51,515 nucleotides of DNA from an uncultured Prevotellaceae bacterium (GTDB taxonomy: Bacteria; Bacteroidota; Bacteroidia; Bacteroidales; Bacteroidaceae), in contig OMWH01000020.1 in the NCBI GenBank assembly GCA_900314755.1, positions 1 to 51,515 on the forward strand. The letters are read 5' to 3'. The position numbers and the translations under genes were made by a program. Below, piece by piece: positions 12,428 through 22,311 of the stretch; the first letter of the stretch is position 1, and each line of letters begins with the position of its first letter. The notes beneath the pieces were generated by a model. It saw only the letters and a program-made list of their open reading frames with translations, made no database searches and had not been told where the DNA came from.

Positions 12428-14791
12428 ATGCATAACAGAATCTTTCTTTTAACAGCCGTGTTGATGGCTGCAATTTACTCACAGGCTCGTGAGCGTCAGA
12501 ACTTTGATGCAGGATGGCGTTTCATCCTTGCTGACTCCGCACAGATGGCGGGTAGTTCGTATCAAGATGGACATTGGCGTATGCTCAACTTACCCCATGA
12601 CTGGGCGATAGAGGGTGATTTCCTTGCCTCTAATCCCTCGGGAGCGGGTGGGGGAGCACTGCCGGGCGGTATCGGATGGTACAGAAAACACTTCTTCATA
12701 GACAGTGAGCGTATATCTGGAAGCCGTTACTTTATCGAGTTTGACGGTGTCTATATGAATTCCACCGTATTTGTCAACGGGCAGAAGGTGGGATTCCGTC
12801 CCTATGGCTATAGTTCCTTTGAGTATGACATTACAAAATACCTGAAACAGGGCAGTAATGTGATAGCCGTCAGAGTGGATAACAGTGATCAGCCCAACTC
12901 CCGCTGGTACAGTGGCTGTGGTATCTACCGTCATGTGTGGTTGACGAGAACATCATCTGTTCATGTGAAGCACTGGGGTGTGCATGTGGTGACAGATGCC
13001 CAGACTGGGCAGGTGAAAGTTGCTGTAGATGTGGAAGGCAAGAATTATAAGGTCCGTAACACGGTCTATGACGCTGCAGGCAAGGAAGTTGGTATGAAAG
13101 TAAGAAACCCTCATCTTTGGTCTACAACCAATCCTTATATATATAAGGTTCGCACGCAGGTGATAGTCGGTGGAAAGGTTGTTGACGAGGTATGGACGAA
13201 TACCGCCTTCCGTTACTTCCGCTTTGATGCCAAGACAGGTTTCTGGCTCAATGGCAAGAACATGAAGTTGAATGGAGTCTGTGAGCACCATGATTTCGGA
13301 TGCTTAGGTGCCGTCGTCAATGAGGATGCCATGCACCGTAAACTGACAAAGTTGAAGGCGATGGGTGTTAATGCTATCCGTTCGTCACATAATCCTCCTG
13401 CCCCCGAGTTGTTGAATATGTGCGACACGATGGGTCTGATTGTCATGGACGAGTCGTTTGACATGTGGCGTCGTCGTAAGACACAGAACGACTATGCCCG
13501 TTTCTTCGATGAGTGGCATGAGCGTGACCTTGCCGACCTGGTACTGCGTGACCGTAACCATCCGTGTATATTGATGTGGTCGATAGGTAATGAGGTGTTG
13601 GAGCAGTGGTCGTCTGCTGAGGCTGATACCCTGACCTTAGAGCAGGCAAACCTTATCTTGAATGCCGGGCATGATGCCTCGACGCTGGCGAAGGATGGTG
13701 AGACAAGTGTGAATACACTACTTGCCGACCACCTTGCTGAGATAGTGCGTCGTTATGACACAACACGTCCCATCACGGCAGGATGTAATGAGCCATCCCC
13801 CAATAATCATCTGTTTAAGGGCAAAGCGATTGATGTGATTGGTTTCAACTACCACCACGAGTGGATTAAGGATGTACCCCAAAATTTCCCAGGTCGTCCG
13901 TTTATCATGACGGAGAGCGTCAGTGCCCTGCAGACAACAGGGTTCTATATGATGCCGTCGGACAGTATCCGTAAGGCACCCCAGGAGTGGTGGCTTCCCT
14001 ATACTGATCCTACGATGATGTGTTCCGCTTACGACAATATGCATGCCTCATGGTCTAGTACGCATGAAGAGACTTGGGATGTGGTGAAACATACTCCCTA
14101 TGTGGGTGGTCAGTTTATCTGGACTGGTTTCGACTATATCGGTGAGCCTACTCCCTATTCCTTCCCGGCACGCAGCAGCTACTTTGGTATCATTGATCTG
14201 GCTGGACAGCCGAAGGATGTGTATTATATGTACCAGAGTGAGTGGACAGACCAGCCCGTCTTGCACCTTTTCCCTCATTGGAACTGGCTGGAGGGTCAGG
14301 AGATAGATATGTGGTGTTATTATAACCATGCTGATGAGGTTGAGTTATTTGTTAATGGTAAAAGTCAAGGTATTCGTCGCAAGATGGATGGTCATCAGTA
14401 TCATGTCATGTGGCGTGTGAAGTATGAGCCCGGTGAGGTGAAGGCGGTGGCACGCAAGGACGGGAAAGTCGTTCGTGAACAAGTCATCAAGACGGCAGGA
14501 CAGCCAGACCATATCCAACTCAGCATCGACTACCAGGGAAAGACTACTGCCTTCGTTAAGGCTGAGGTGGTTGACAAGGACGGCAACCGCTGTCCATGGG
14601 CAGAGAACCAGGTGTTTTTCGAGAGCGATGCAGAGATTATCGGTGTCGATAATGGTTGTCAAACCTCCATGGAGCGTTTCAAGGACACGAAGCGTAAAGC
14701 GTTCTTCGGACGCTGCTTCGCCGTGGTTAGTGGACATGGTACACTGACCGCCAAGGCTATAGGACTGAAATCAAATACTATCAAACTATGA
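12428..14791 (+). CDS. Glycoside hydrolase family 2, beta-galactosidase-like
   Basis: The protein has 787 residues with a signal peptide (cut after SQA near residue 20). The domain order is GH2 sugar-binding (about 25-180, with NLPHDWAIEGDF and WYSGCGIYRHVW), a short immunoglobulin-like domain, the TIM barrel (about 270-600) and a DUF4982-like/Ig C-terminal part (HADEVELFVNGKSQG). The barrel carries NGVCEHHDFG, AIRSSHNPPAPE, the acid/base Glu 389 in WSIGNEV and the nucleophile Glu 496 in TESVSA. It should release terminal beta-linked sugars, most likely galactose, in the periplasm. It overlaps the GH31 start by four bases (ATGA). GH2 with an alpha-xylosidase-like GH31 suggests xyloglucan or a similar branched glycan; other beta-glycosides remain possible. 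Confidence 0.88.
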   Translation: MHNRIFLLTAVLMAAIYSQARERQNFDAGWRFILADSAQMAGSSYQDGHWRMLNLPHDWAIEGDFLASNPSGAGGGALPGGIGWYRKHFFIDSERISGSRYFIEFDGVYMNSTVFVNGQKVGFRPYGYSSFEYDITKYLKQGSNVIAVRVDNSDQPNSRWYSGCGIYRHVWLTRTSSVHVKHWGVHVVTDAQTGQVKVAVDVEGKNYKVRNTVYDAAGKEVGMKVRNPHLWSTTNPYIYKVRTQVIVGGKVVDEVWTNTAFRYFRFDAKTGFWLNGKNMKLNGVCEHHDFGCLGAVVNEDAMHRKLTKLKAMGVNAIRSSHNPPAPELLNMCDTMGLIVMDESFDMWRRRKTQNDYARFFDEWHERDLADLVLRDRNHPCILMWSIGNEVLEQWSSAEADTLTLEQANLILNAGHDASTLAKDGETSVNTLLADHLAEIVRRYDTTRPITAGCNEPSPNNHLFKGKAIDVIGFNYHHEWIKDVPQNFPGRPFIMTESVSALQTTGFYMMPSDSIRKAPQEWWLPYTDPTMMCSAYDNMHASWSSTHEETWDVVKHTPYVGGQFIWTGFDYIGEPTPYSFPARSSYFGIIDLAGQPKDVYYMYQSEWTDQPVLHLFPHWNWLEGQEIDMWCYYNHADEVELFVNGKSQGIRRKMDGHQYHVMWRVKYEPGEVKAVARKDGKVVREQVIKTAGQPDHIQLSIDYQGKTTAFVKAEVVDKDGNRCPWAENQVFFESDAEIIGVDNGCQTSMERFKDTKRKAFFGRCFAVVSGHGTLTAKAIGLKSNTIKL

Positions 14792-17103
14792 GAAAGATAA
14801 TTAGTATAGTATGTTTGCTATGTGCCGCGATGGCGGCACAGGCACAGTTGCAGACTTCCGCAGGGGTACAGTACCTGCAGTGTATGCCCAAAGACCAGTC
14901 GGGTGATTTCTCCGATTTGAGTAACACCTATTTCCTTGCCGACTCGCTGGCATCGTTCGATGCGGCAAAAGGAGAAGGACTGGTAAACTGGAAACGCTAT
15001 CGTCTGTCACCCCGTCAGGCATTCAACCTCAACGGCTACTGGCCTGTGAGGATGCAGATGCTCGACTTCCCTGACACACAATATGACAACGACCCCAATC
15101 TTTCGTTTAAAATTGACTTTGTCAGTCCCCGCTGTGTACGAATCCGCATGGCGACATCACCAATAGAGGCTCCACGGAAAGACAGTGAGAGTCTGATGCT
15201 TGCCGGGGCAGTCCCCTCGTCATCGGCATGGCGTTTGGTACGCAACGACGGTATTGTTGCGTACAAGACGGAGTATGGCAGTGTGGAGATACAGAAATAC
15301 CCTTGGCGTATCATCTTGAAAGACAAGAACGGCAAGGTGATGACACAGACCCGTCATATCATCGATAATGACTCGTCACAGGTGAAACTGTTACCCTTCT
15401 CCTTTATCAAACGTGGTGCAGACAACTCCCGGAGTGTCAATCCCGTGTTGACGATTGCCCCGGGTGAGCGTATCTATGGTTGTGGAGAGTCGTTCGGTGC
15501 CTTGAACAAGGTAGGTCAAAAGGTACAAATCATGGTGACGGACCCGCAAGGCCCAGAGACCGACGGACAGTATAAGCCCGTACCTTTCTTCTTCTCTAAC
15601 CGTGGCTATGGTATTTTCCTGCACACCTCTGCTCCTGTGACAGCAGACTTCGGTGCTTCTTATATTGGTGCAGACCGTCTGTTTATGGCTGACGAGCAAC
15701 TCGACTTCTTCGTGTTCTTCGGAGAACCGAAGGATATCCTCAACGAGTATACCAATATCACAGGAAAGTCACCGATGCTGCCCCTGTGGACCTTTGGTAC
15801 GTGGATGAGCCGTATTACCTATTTCTCACAAGAAGAGGGTTTGGAGATTGCCAAGCAGTTGCGCCAGCATAAGATACCATCCGATGTGATTCATTTCGAT
15901 ACCGGTTGGTTTGGGGTCGACTGGCAGTGTGACTATGAGTTTGCCAAAGACCGTTTTAAGGATCCGAAGGGTATGCTCGACCAGATGAGGAAAGACGGTT
16001 TCCATACCTGTCTGTGGCAGTTGCCTTATTTCACTCCCAAGAACCGCTTCTTCCGCGAGATCGTGGAGAAGGGGTTGCATGTGAAGAATGCCGATGGCGG
16101 TATGCCATACGAGGATGCTGTCCTCGACTTCTCGAATCCGCAGACTGTCAGCTGGTATCAGTCAAAGATTGAGGGACTGATGCGTCAGGGTGTCTCCACC
16201 ATTAAGTGTGACTTTGGTGAGGCAGCACCCTATGACGGCTTCTACTATAGTGGTCGTGGCGGAAAATATGAGCATAACCTCTATCCATTGCGTTATAACA
16301 AAGCTTTATGGGAACAGGTGGAGCGCTCTCATCCCGGTGAGGGTGTTATCTGGGCACGCTCTGCATGGGCTGGCTCACAGCGGTATGCCCTCCATTGGGG
16401 TGGTGATGCCGCTACTACCAATACGGGAATGTTAGGTGACCTGCGTGGCGGACTTTCCTTCGGACTGAGTGGCTTCTCGTTCTGGAGTCATGACATGGGT
16501 GGTTTCGTGACTGCGTCGCCAGAAGATATCTACCGCCGTTGGCTGCCCTTCGGCTTCCTGTCCAGTCATACCCGTGCTCATGGTGCACCTCCCACTGAGC
16601 CCTGGCTGATTAGTGAGTCGTTCACTAAGGCATTCCGTCAGGCTGCTGAGATGAAATATAAGCTCATGCCGTATGTCTATGCACAGGCAAAAGACTGTAC
16701 CGAGCGGGGACTGCCGATGGTACGTGCCTTGTTGGTGGAGTTCCCTGACGACCCCGGTGCCTGGCTGGTGGAGGATGAGTATATGTTCGGCTCCCAGATC
16801 CTCGTCGCTCCCTTGTTGGAGACTGGTGACAGCCGTACCGTCTACCTGCCTCGTGGCAAGTGGATAGACTATCAGAGCGGAAAGGTGTATGAAGGTGGTT
16901 ATCAGACCATCAAGGTAGGTGAGATACCTGCTGTCATCCTCGTTCGTGACGGTAGTCTGATTCCTCATGTTCCCCTTGCCCAGCGTACCGACCAGATTCA
17001 GTGGGACAAGGTAGAGATGAAGGCTTACAAGGTTGATGCGAAGACCTGTACGGGATTACTCTATAAACCCGGTGACAGTCAGTTACAGACCATTACAAAA
17101 TAA
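14788..17103 (+). CDS. Glycoside hydrolase family 31, alpha-xylosidase-like
   Basis: A 771-residue GH31 enzyme with signal peptide (cleaved after AQA near residue 19). An N-terminal beta-sandwich (to about residue 330) precedes the TIM barrel. The nucleophile is Asp 475 in IKCDFGEAAP and the acid/base Asp 540 in HWGGDAAT; the GDFGE-like loop KCDFGE is the form seen in YicI-type alpha-xylosidases rather than the WIDMNE of alpha-glucosidases. The GFSFWSHDMGGF motif and the C-terminal RALLVEFPDDP beta domains are complete. It is coupled to the GH2 gene by an ATGA overlap and followed 6 bp later by a sensor kinase. Xylose removal from xyloglucan fragments is the best inference. Confidence 0.88.
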   Translation: MRKIISIVCLLCAAMAAQAQLQTSAGVQYLQCMPKDQSGDFSDLSNTYFLADSLASFDAAKGEGLVNWKRYRLSPRQAFNLNGYWPVRMQMLDFPDTQYDNDPNLSFKIDFVSPRCVRIRMATSPIEAPRKDSESLMLAGAVPSSSAWRLVRNDGIVAYKTEYGSVEIQKYPWRIILKDKNGKVMTQTRHIIDNDSSQVKLLPFSFIKRGADNSRSVNPVLTIAPGERIYGCGESFGALNKVGQKVQIMVTDPQGPETDGQYKPVPFFFSNRGYGIFLHTSAPVTADFGASYIGADRLFMADEQLDFFVFFGEPKDILNEYTNITGKSPMLPLWTFGTWMSRITYFSQEEGLEIAKQLRQHKIPSDVIHFDTGWFGVDWQCDYEFAKDRFKDPKGMLDQMRKDGFHTCLWQLPYFTPKNRFFREIVEKGLHVKNADGGMPYEDAVLDFSNPQTVSWYQSKIEGLMRQGVSTIKCDFGEAAPYDGFYYSGRGGKYEHNLYPLRYNKALWEQVERSHPGEGVIWARSAWAGSQRYALHWGGDAATTNTGMLGDLRGGLSFGLSGFSFWSHDMGGFVTASPEDIYRRWLPFGFLSSHTRAHGAPPTEPWLISESFTKAFRQAAEMKYKLMPYVYAQAKDCTERGLPMVRALLVEFPDDPGAWLVEDEYMFGSQILVAPLLETGDSRTVYLPRGKWIDYQSGKVYEGGYQTIKVGEIPAVILVRDGSLIPHVPLAQRTDQIQWDKVEMKAYKVDAKTCTGLLYKPGDSQLQTITK

Positions 17104-17109
17104 GACGCT

Positions 17110-18981
17110 ATGTATCGAATCATCCTCTTTCTCCTGACGTTGTCGTTTTCCGTCTCTGTCATGGGTGCTGATGAATCCCTGATACGAGAGGCGGACCAGC
17201 GTCGTGATCGTCTCAGCAACCTGTATAACTATGACAAGAATGACTCACTTATTATGTTAGTTCCAGAAAACCTCGCTTTCTTCAGAGGGCATGGTTTGTG
17301 GAACTACTATTATGATACGTGGTTGTTACTGGTGAACACCTATGTGTTCAGCGGAAAGGTTAATACGGGGTTGCAGGAGGTAAAGCGGATGCATCAGGAT
17401 GCCACGGACCGTGATGATAAATATGGGCTTGCCCTTGCTGACTATGCCATGGGTATTGCCTATCTGAACATGGGGTATACGGACGAGGCTATCGCCAGTT
17501 ATAGGCAGAGTCTGAGACTGATCAAGGAACTGAAAGAGTATCCGTCATGTACCAGTGATGTCTTCTCTTACTATTGTGACGCACTGGTAGATAAGAAGAG
17601 CTATGAGGAGATGAAGGTGGTCACTATGCAGTGGAAACAGTATCTGGTGGATGAGGAAAGCAGGAGGAAAAGGGGTGATGCGTCGAGTTACAAAGTATGG
17701 TATGCCTATTATTATCTCTCCTGTGCTGAGATGCACCTGGGACTGGGAATGCTGGATGAGGCGGAGCAGGATATCAAGGAAGTGGAGAAACGCGCTGACG
17801 GAAGTGGCGACTTCATCCCGATGGCGGTCCTGCATGCCTATGCCCAGCTTTACCTGCAGCGTAAGGACTATGCCAAGGCGTATGACTATAGTACCCGCTA
17901 TTATGATCAGGTCATGAGCTATGGCGATATATCCTCCATCGTCATAGCTCAGGAACAGCGTGCGGAGATTCTCCGGGGGATGGGGCGTTATGAGGAAGCG
18001 GCACAGATGTATAAGAGTGTGTATGAGGGAACGGACTCGATTTATAAGAGGGATGCCCGTACACAGATCAACGAGCTGAACACACTGTTCCGTGTCAGTG
18101 AGATGGAGATGGAACACCAGCTGGAGCATAGCCGTATCATGTTGTTCACCACGGTCTTCATCGCATTTGCGTTGGCTGTCTTGGTAGGTTATTGGTATTG
18201 GATGAACTGCAGGCTGAGAAAGAAGAACGAGGAACTGTCCGCCATGGGTAAGCAGCTTGCTGTGAAGAATACGGAACTGACGGTGGCACTCGACCGTGCT
18301 GGTGAGTCAGACCGTATGAAGAGTAACTTCATCAAGAATGTCAGTCATGAGATACGTACCCCGTTGAATATTCTCTCAGGTTTCTCACAGATGATGGCGA
18401 TGCCGGATGCCGACCTCTCTGACGAGGTTCGGAAGGAGGCGAGTCTTCAAATACAGGAGAATACCAATCGTATCACAACACTTATCAATGGATTGCTGTC
18501 ACTCTCAGAGAATAGTAGCCGTACCCATATCGATCGCACTGATACCGTGTGTGTCAATCAGTTGTGTGCCCAGGCAATTACGCAAAGTGGTATCTCTGAG
18601 AAACCCGACTATCATTTCGACTTCATAACGAAGGTGGATGATACCCTGACGATACAGACCGCCGAGCAGGAGGCAGTGCTGGCACTTGCCCATCTGTTAG
18701 ATAATGCGGTGAAGTTCACTCCATCTGGTGGTACTATCCGGTTGTCGTGTGTCCAGGAGAACTCCTTCATCGCTATCATCGTGGAGGACACGGGATGTGG
18801 TGTCCCCGCAGAGAAATCGGAGGATATTTTCGGTGAGTTCGTTCAGTTGGATGAGTTCAAGAAAGGGGTGGGTATCGGACTTCCGTTAAGTCGTAGTGTG
18901 GCTCGTCGCCTCGGTGGTGACATTACACTTGATACTAGTTATACGGAGGGTGCCCGATTTGTTTTTACGTTGCCGGTTTAA
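17110..18981 (+). CDS. TPR-sensor histidine kinase
   Basis: A 623-residue membrane kinase. After a signal-anchor (residues 1-19) come TPR-like helical repeats to about residue 330 (YGLALADYAMGIAYLNMGYT, GMGRYEEAAQMYKSVYE), outside the cytoplasm, then one membrane segment (about 344-366), a coiled linker, the HisKA domain with the phospho-His in NVSHEIRTPLN (about 412), and the ATPase domain with LLDNAVKFTP, VEDTGCGVP and GVGIGLPLS. There is no receiver domain and no response regulator gene in the window, so the partner is elsewhere. It is the third gene of the GH2-GH31 operon (6 bp gap), which is unusual and suggests that it senses the state of this glycan pathway or the envelope. Confidence 0.88.
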   Translation: MYRIILFLLTLSFSVSVMGADESLIREADQRRDRLSNLYNYDKNDSLIMLVPENLAFFRGHGLWNYYYDTWLLLVNTYVFSGKVNTGLQEVKRMHQDATDRDDKYGLALADYAMGIAYLNMGYTDEAIASYRQSLRLIKELKEYPSCTSDVFSYYCDALVDKKSYEEMKVVTMQWKQYLVDEESRRKRGDASSYKVWYAYYYLSCAEMHLGLGMLDEAEQDIKEVEKRADGSGDFIPMAVLHAYAQLYLQRKDYAKAYDYSTRYYDQVMSYGDISSIVIAQEQRAEILRGMGRYEEAAQMYKSVYEGTDSIYKRDARTQINELNTLFRVSEMEMEHQLEHSRIMLFTTVFIAFALAVLVGYWYWMNCRLRKKNEELSAMGKQLAVKNTELTVALDRAGESDRMKSNFIKNVSHEIRTPLNILSGFSQMMAMPDADLSDEVRKEASLQIQENTNRITTLINGLLSLSENSSRTHIDRTDTVCVNQLCAQAITQSGISEKPDYHFDFITKVDDTLTIQTAEQEAVLALAHLLDNAVKFTPSGGTIRLSCVQENSFIAIIVEDTGCGVPAEKSEDIFGEFVQLDEFKKGVGIGLPLSRSVARRLGGDITLDTSYTEGARFVFTLPV

Positions 18982-19011
18982 GAGCTTTGAGTGGTGAGTA
19001 TGAAGTGTTGA

Positions 19012-19046
19012 AATCTCACAAGGGGGTTATTCCCCCTCGTGAGATT
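19012..19046. terminator. Bidirectional terminator hairpin
   Basis: AATCTCACAAGGGGG (19012-19026) and CCCCCTCGTGAGATT (19032-19046) form a long stem with one mismatch and a 5-base loop between convergent genes. The last codons of the antiporter gene lie in the stem. Confidence 0.8.
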
Positions 19047-20769
19047 GTGTTTTCAATTGTTCCCTTGCACTCAGATTGTCAGTGAAGTTCTTTGTCAATT
19101 TATTGCTTTTCTTTTCCAGAATGGATGAATAGTAGATGATAAACATAATTGCTACCAGGGCGAACATTCCGAGCCAGGTACTCCAGGGCATGGCATAGTT
19201 GACGAAGTAGCTGACAAAGACAGCCGTAATCAGAATGCGAAGCAGTCCATAGGCAGTTATCCTAACACGCCAGTGCGATCCACTCGCCCATAGTTTGTTG
19301 ATTTCGGGGCTGTTAGCACCTGCTCGTAGCAACATCCACAGGAAGGGAGCGCATAGGATGAGGGCGACGAGAGCTGTGATGGGGTGACTCCACTGCTCAG
19401 GAACAAAACTAGCTATCAACGATTGACCGTAATAGTACATGATTGACATAATAGCTATACAGAGCACACTGTTGATTAGCATGGTGAATACGAAATGCTT
19501 GAAGCATCTGTCATACATCTGCTGAAGTTCGTCGGGAGCTTTCTCGTCGCTTTCGTCCTTGTTTCGCTCCAGTCTTGCCATCCACTTGGCTGGCAGTGTG
19601 CGAGCTACCATCATATAGGCAGGCTCCGCCAGACGTATCATATAAGGTGTGGTGAATGTCGTAAAGACTGACACGGCAACAACGATGGGATAAAGGAAGT
19701 CACTGGTGACACCGAGCGATGTGCCAAGAGTAGCCAGGATAAAGGCGAACTCACCAATTTGTGTCAGCGAGAACGAGCATTGCATAGAGGTTTTTAGCGA
19801 CTGACCTGAGAGCAGGAAACCGCAGGTGCTCAGGATGGTCTGCCCCAGCATAACGGCAGCGATAATACTGATGATGGGCACGATGTACTCGATGATAAGG
19901 TTTACGTCGACCATCATTCCGACAGACACGAAAAAGATGGCACCGAAGAGGTTTTTCACCGGAGCTACGAGGTGCTCTATCTGTTCTGCTTCAATGGTCT
20001 CAGCAAGTATGCTGCCCATGACAAAAGCACCGAAGGCGGCTGAGAATCCTGCTGCAGAGGCTGCCACCACCATGCCGAAACAAAGGGCAAGGGAGATAAT
20101 GAGCAACGTTTCGTCGTTCATCAGGTGCTTAATTTTGCGGAGTATCAAGGGGATGAAATAGAGTCCGACTGTGAACCAGAGTACGAGGTAAAGACCCAGT
20201 GTCATCATGGAGTTGAGCATCTGGGTGCCCTCAAACTCCTTGCTGACAGCCATCGTAGAGAGCATCACCATGAGCACGATGGCAAGGATGTCCTCGATAA
20301 TGAGCACGCTGAGCACCAGTCCGGCAAAACGCTCTTGTCGTAGACCCATGTCGTCAAAGGCTTTGAAGATGATGGTAGTAGAAGACATTGCTAGCATGCC
20401 TCCCAGAAAGATGCAGTCCATTCGGCTCCATCCGAAGAGCTCACCTGCGCATGCACCGACGTACATCATGCACAGGATAATGGATAAAGCGGCGATGATG
20501 GGTGCTGCTCCCATCTTCAAGATTTTCTTGAATGAGAACTCCAGACCGAGGGCGAACAGCAGGAAGATAACACCTATCTCACTCCAAACATGAACGCCAT
20601 GCATGTCAGTAACGCTGGGCATGTAGGGCATGTTCGGAGAGGCGAGAAATCCCGCTACGATATATCCTAAAACAATAGGCTGTTTAAGACTCTTGAAGAG
20701 GAGAGTCATAACTCCTGCGCAGATGAGGATCAGCGCAAGGTCGGCTATCAAGGGTTCTAAATGTGACAT
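19027..20769 (-). CDS. CPA2-family cation/proton antiporter
   Basis: A 580-residue multi-pass inner-membrane protein of the monovalent cation:proton antiporter-2 family. The core has 12 or 13 membrane segments with the signatures LGYIVAGFLASPN, IGVIFLLFALGLEFS, GGMLAMSSTTIIFKAFDDMG, AFGAFVMGSILAET and FVSVGMMVD, as in KefB/KefC and Na+/H+ relatives. It lacks the RCK/TrkA-N domain of Kef channels; instead, after a charged linker (ERNKDESDEKAPDE), three or four further membrane segments form a C-terminal extension of about 150 residues. It should exchange K+ or Na+ for protons. ATG 20769 fits the first segment; an upstream TTG at 20793 is less likely. The efflux operon ends in a terminator just upstream, so it has separate expression. 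Confidence 0.85.
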   Translation of the reverse strand: MSHLEPLIADLALILICAGVMTLLFKSLKQPIVLGYIVAGFLASPNMPYMPSVTDMHGVHVWSEIGVIFLLFALGLEFSFKKILKMGAAPIIAALSIILCMMYVGACAGELFGWSRMDCIFLGGMLAMSSTTIIFKAFDDMGLRQERFAGLVLSVLIIEDILAIVLMVMLSTMAVSKEFEGTQMLNSMMTLGLYLVLWFTVGLYFIPLILRKIKHLMNDETLLIISLALCFGMVVAASAAGFSAAFGAFVMGSILAETIEAEQIEHLVAPVKNLFGAIFFVSVGMMVDVNLIIEYIVPIISIIAAVMLGQTILSTCGFLLSGQSLKTSMQCSFSLTQIGEFAFILATLGTSLGVTSDFLYPIVVAVSVFTTFTTPYMIRLAEPAYMMVARTLPAKWMARLERNKDESDEKAPDELQQMYDRCFKHFVFTMLINSVLCIAIMSIMYYYGQSLIASFVPEQWSHPITALVALILCAPFLWMLLRAGANSPEINKLWASGSHWRVRITAYGLLRILITAVFVSYFVNYAMPWSTWLGMFALVAIMFIIYYSSILEKKSNKLTKNFTDNLSAREQLKTQSHEGE

Positions 20770-20803
20770 GGCAATAAAAAATAATCGTTGCAAGTATTAA
20801 TAG

Positions 20804-20832
20804 CCTCACAGGGAAATAGTTCCCCTGTGAGG
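20804..20832 (-). terminator. Terminator of RND efflux operon
   Basis: Read on the minus strand, CCTCACAGGGG, a short loop and CCCTGTGAGG form a strong stem 5 bp after the outer-membrane-factor stop, followed by A/T-rich sequence. Confidence 0.7.
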
Positions 20833-20837
20833 TTTGT

Positions 20838-22256
20838 TTATTTTGAGCCGCCTCCGAGGGCAATATACAGTGCAATGACAGCTTCGGCAGCGTCGTACAT
20901 GTTCATTGCCTGATCGAGTTGGGCGTTCAGCAGTGACTCCTGAGCCGTGAGCACTTCAAGGTAGCTTGCCTTACCGTTGTCCATGAGCTCATGGGTGCCA
21001 GTGTAGGCCTCACGGAGCACCTGAACCTGACGCTGGTAGTAGGTGTTCTTCTCACGGGCAGCCATACAGTCCGCCATTGCCTCATTGACCTGGTTGCCGG
21101 CATTGATGACGGTCTGCACATACTTCTTCTGCAGGTCTTCCTCGGTGAGTTGGGCAATCTTCTTTCCTGCTATCAGACGGCCACGGGCAAAAATGGGCTG
21201 TGTGAGTTGTCCGATGGCAGAGAGCAGCAGTTTGCCTGGGTTGACAATCTCACCGGCATTATTGGTCCATCCGACAGAGCCGTTGAGTGTGATCTGTGGA
21301 TAGAATGCTGAGCGTGCAGCCTGCGTGTTGTAAAAAGCCTCCTCCATGGCGTGGTTTGCCATACGGATGTCAGGACGGTATTCAAGCATCTGGGCTGGTA
21401 TGCCAATGTGTAGGTACTTGGTGTCGAACATCCGATCTGCGCCATCGCCTTGAGCATCAGCATGATGCAGGGTCGTATTACCCCACTTCTGGCGATTGAT
21501 GTGCTGGGGGGTGAGGGCTAATAGTTGGCAGATAGCATTCTCGATGGACTGGATGTAGCGACGGGTGTCCACTATTTGTGTCTTCACGTTCAAATAGGAT
21601 GCTTCCATTTGGTTGACAGCAGTGCTATACGCCTTACCGTTCTCCCACAGTGCCTTCTCAGTGTCAAGTGACTTGTTCCACAGACTGTCGGTCTGCGTAA
21701 GGATTTCCAACTGTCGGTCGAGCACCTGCAGCAGGAAATACTGCTGTGCCGTTATCGAAATCAGATTAGCACGTACAGCCTCCTGTTGCATCTGAGCCTG
21801 CAGGAGCACGGCTTTGGCTGCACGCTTCTTGTTAGTGATGGAACCAAACACGTCGATGTCCATTGACAGCTGCAGCGGTAGGTCATAGGTCTTAGACCAG
21901 GGATTCTTGTCAAACTTGGACAAGGTACCCTGCGGTGCTAACTGGAGTGCCGGAAGATAGGCAAGTTTGGCAGCTGTCAGCGAGGCTTGTGACTTCTCCA
22001 CGGCAATGCGGGCAGAATTCAAGTCGGTATTGTTTGCCAGTACCTGTTCAATGAGTTGCTGGAGCAGCGGGTCGGTGAAGAACTCACGCCACGACATCTG
22101 GGCGATGGATGTTTCGCCTGTAGCGCTCTTCATTTCCTGACTGTTGCCGAAGATGTCGGCGGGTGTCTGGGTCTTCTGCTCGTACTTATTATATATGCCG
22201 CAGCCCGTGAGCAGAAGGCTCACGGCTGCAGCGGCAAAGATATTCTTAAAATTCAT
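20838..22256 (-). CDS. RND efflux outer-membrane factor (OprM/NodT type)
   Basis: A 472-residue lipoprotein (LLLTGC, Cys 19) of the TolC/OprM family. Two repeats of the outer-membrane-efflux domain are seen: the first with WREFFTDPLLQQLIEQVLAN and NNTDLNSARIAVEKSQASL, the second with GIPAQMLEYRPDIRMANHAM and FYPQITLNGSVGW, and TGTHELMDNGKASYLEVLTA near the end. It forms the outer-membrane channel trimer that joins the adaptor and pump encoded just upstream. The start codon lies in an 8-bp ATTCATAA repeat that offers several ATGs; only the one at 22256 leads into the signal peptide in frame. Last gene of the operon, before a terminator. Confidence 0.9.
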   Translation of the reverse strand: MNFKNIFAAAAVSLLLTGCGIYNKYEQKTQTPADIFGNSQEMKSATGETSIAQMSWREFFTDPLLQQLIEQVLANNTDLNSARIAVEKSQASLTAAKLAYLPALQLAPQGTLSKFDKNPWSKTYDLPLQLSMDIDVFGSITNKKRAAKAVLLQAQMQQEAVRANLISITAQQYFLLQVLDRQLEILTQTDSLWNKSLDTEKALWENGKAYSTAVNQMEASYLNVKTQIVDTRRYIQSIENAICQLLALTPQHINRQKWGNTTLHHADAQGDGADRMFDTKYLHIGIPAQMLEYRPDIRMANHAMEEAFYNTQAARSAFYPQITLNGSVGWTNNAGEIVNPGKLLLSAIGQLTQPIFARGRLIAGKKIAQLTEEDLQKKYVQTVINAGNQVNEAMADCMAAREKNTYYQRQVQVLREAYTGTHELMDNGKASYLEVLTAQESLLNAQLDQAMNMYDAAEAVIALYIALGGGSK

Positions 22257-22281
22257 AATTCATAATTCATAATTCATAATT
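22251..22281. repeat. ATTCATAA 8-bp repeat over a start codon
   Basis: Nearly four units of ATTCATAA cover the gap before, and the start codon of, the outer-membrane-factor gene. On the coding strand the units read ATGAATT, so four ATGs follow each other in shifting frames. Slippage by one unit would move upstream ATGs relative to the gene but not damage its own start. Confidence 0.6.
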
Positions 22282-22311
22282 AACTGCGAATGAAGTAGCG
22301 GTAGCAAATTC

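Noticed and set aside
12428-18981. A complete polysaccharide utilisation locus
   Set aside because: There is no SusC/SusD pair in the window, so only an enzyme-kinase operon can be claimed.
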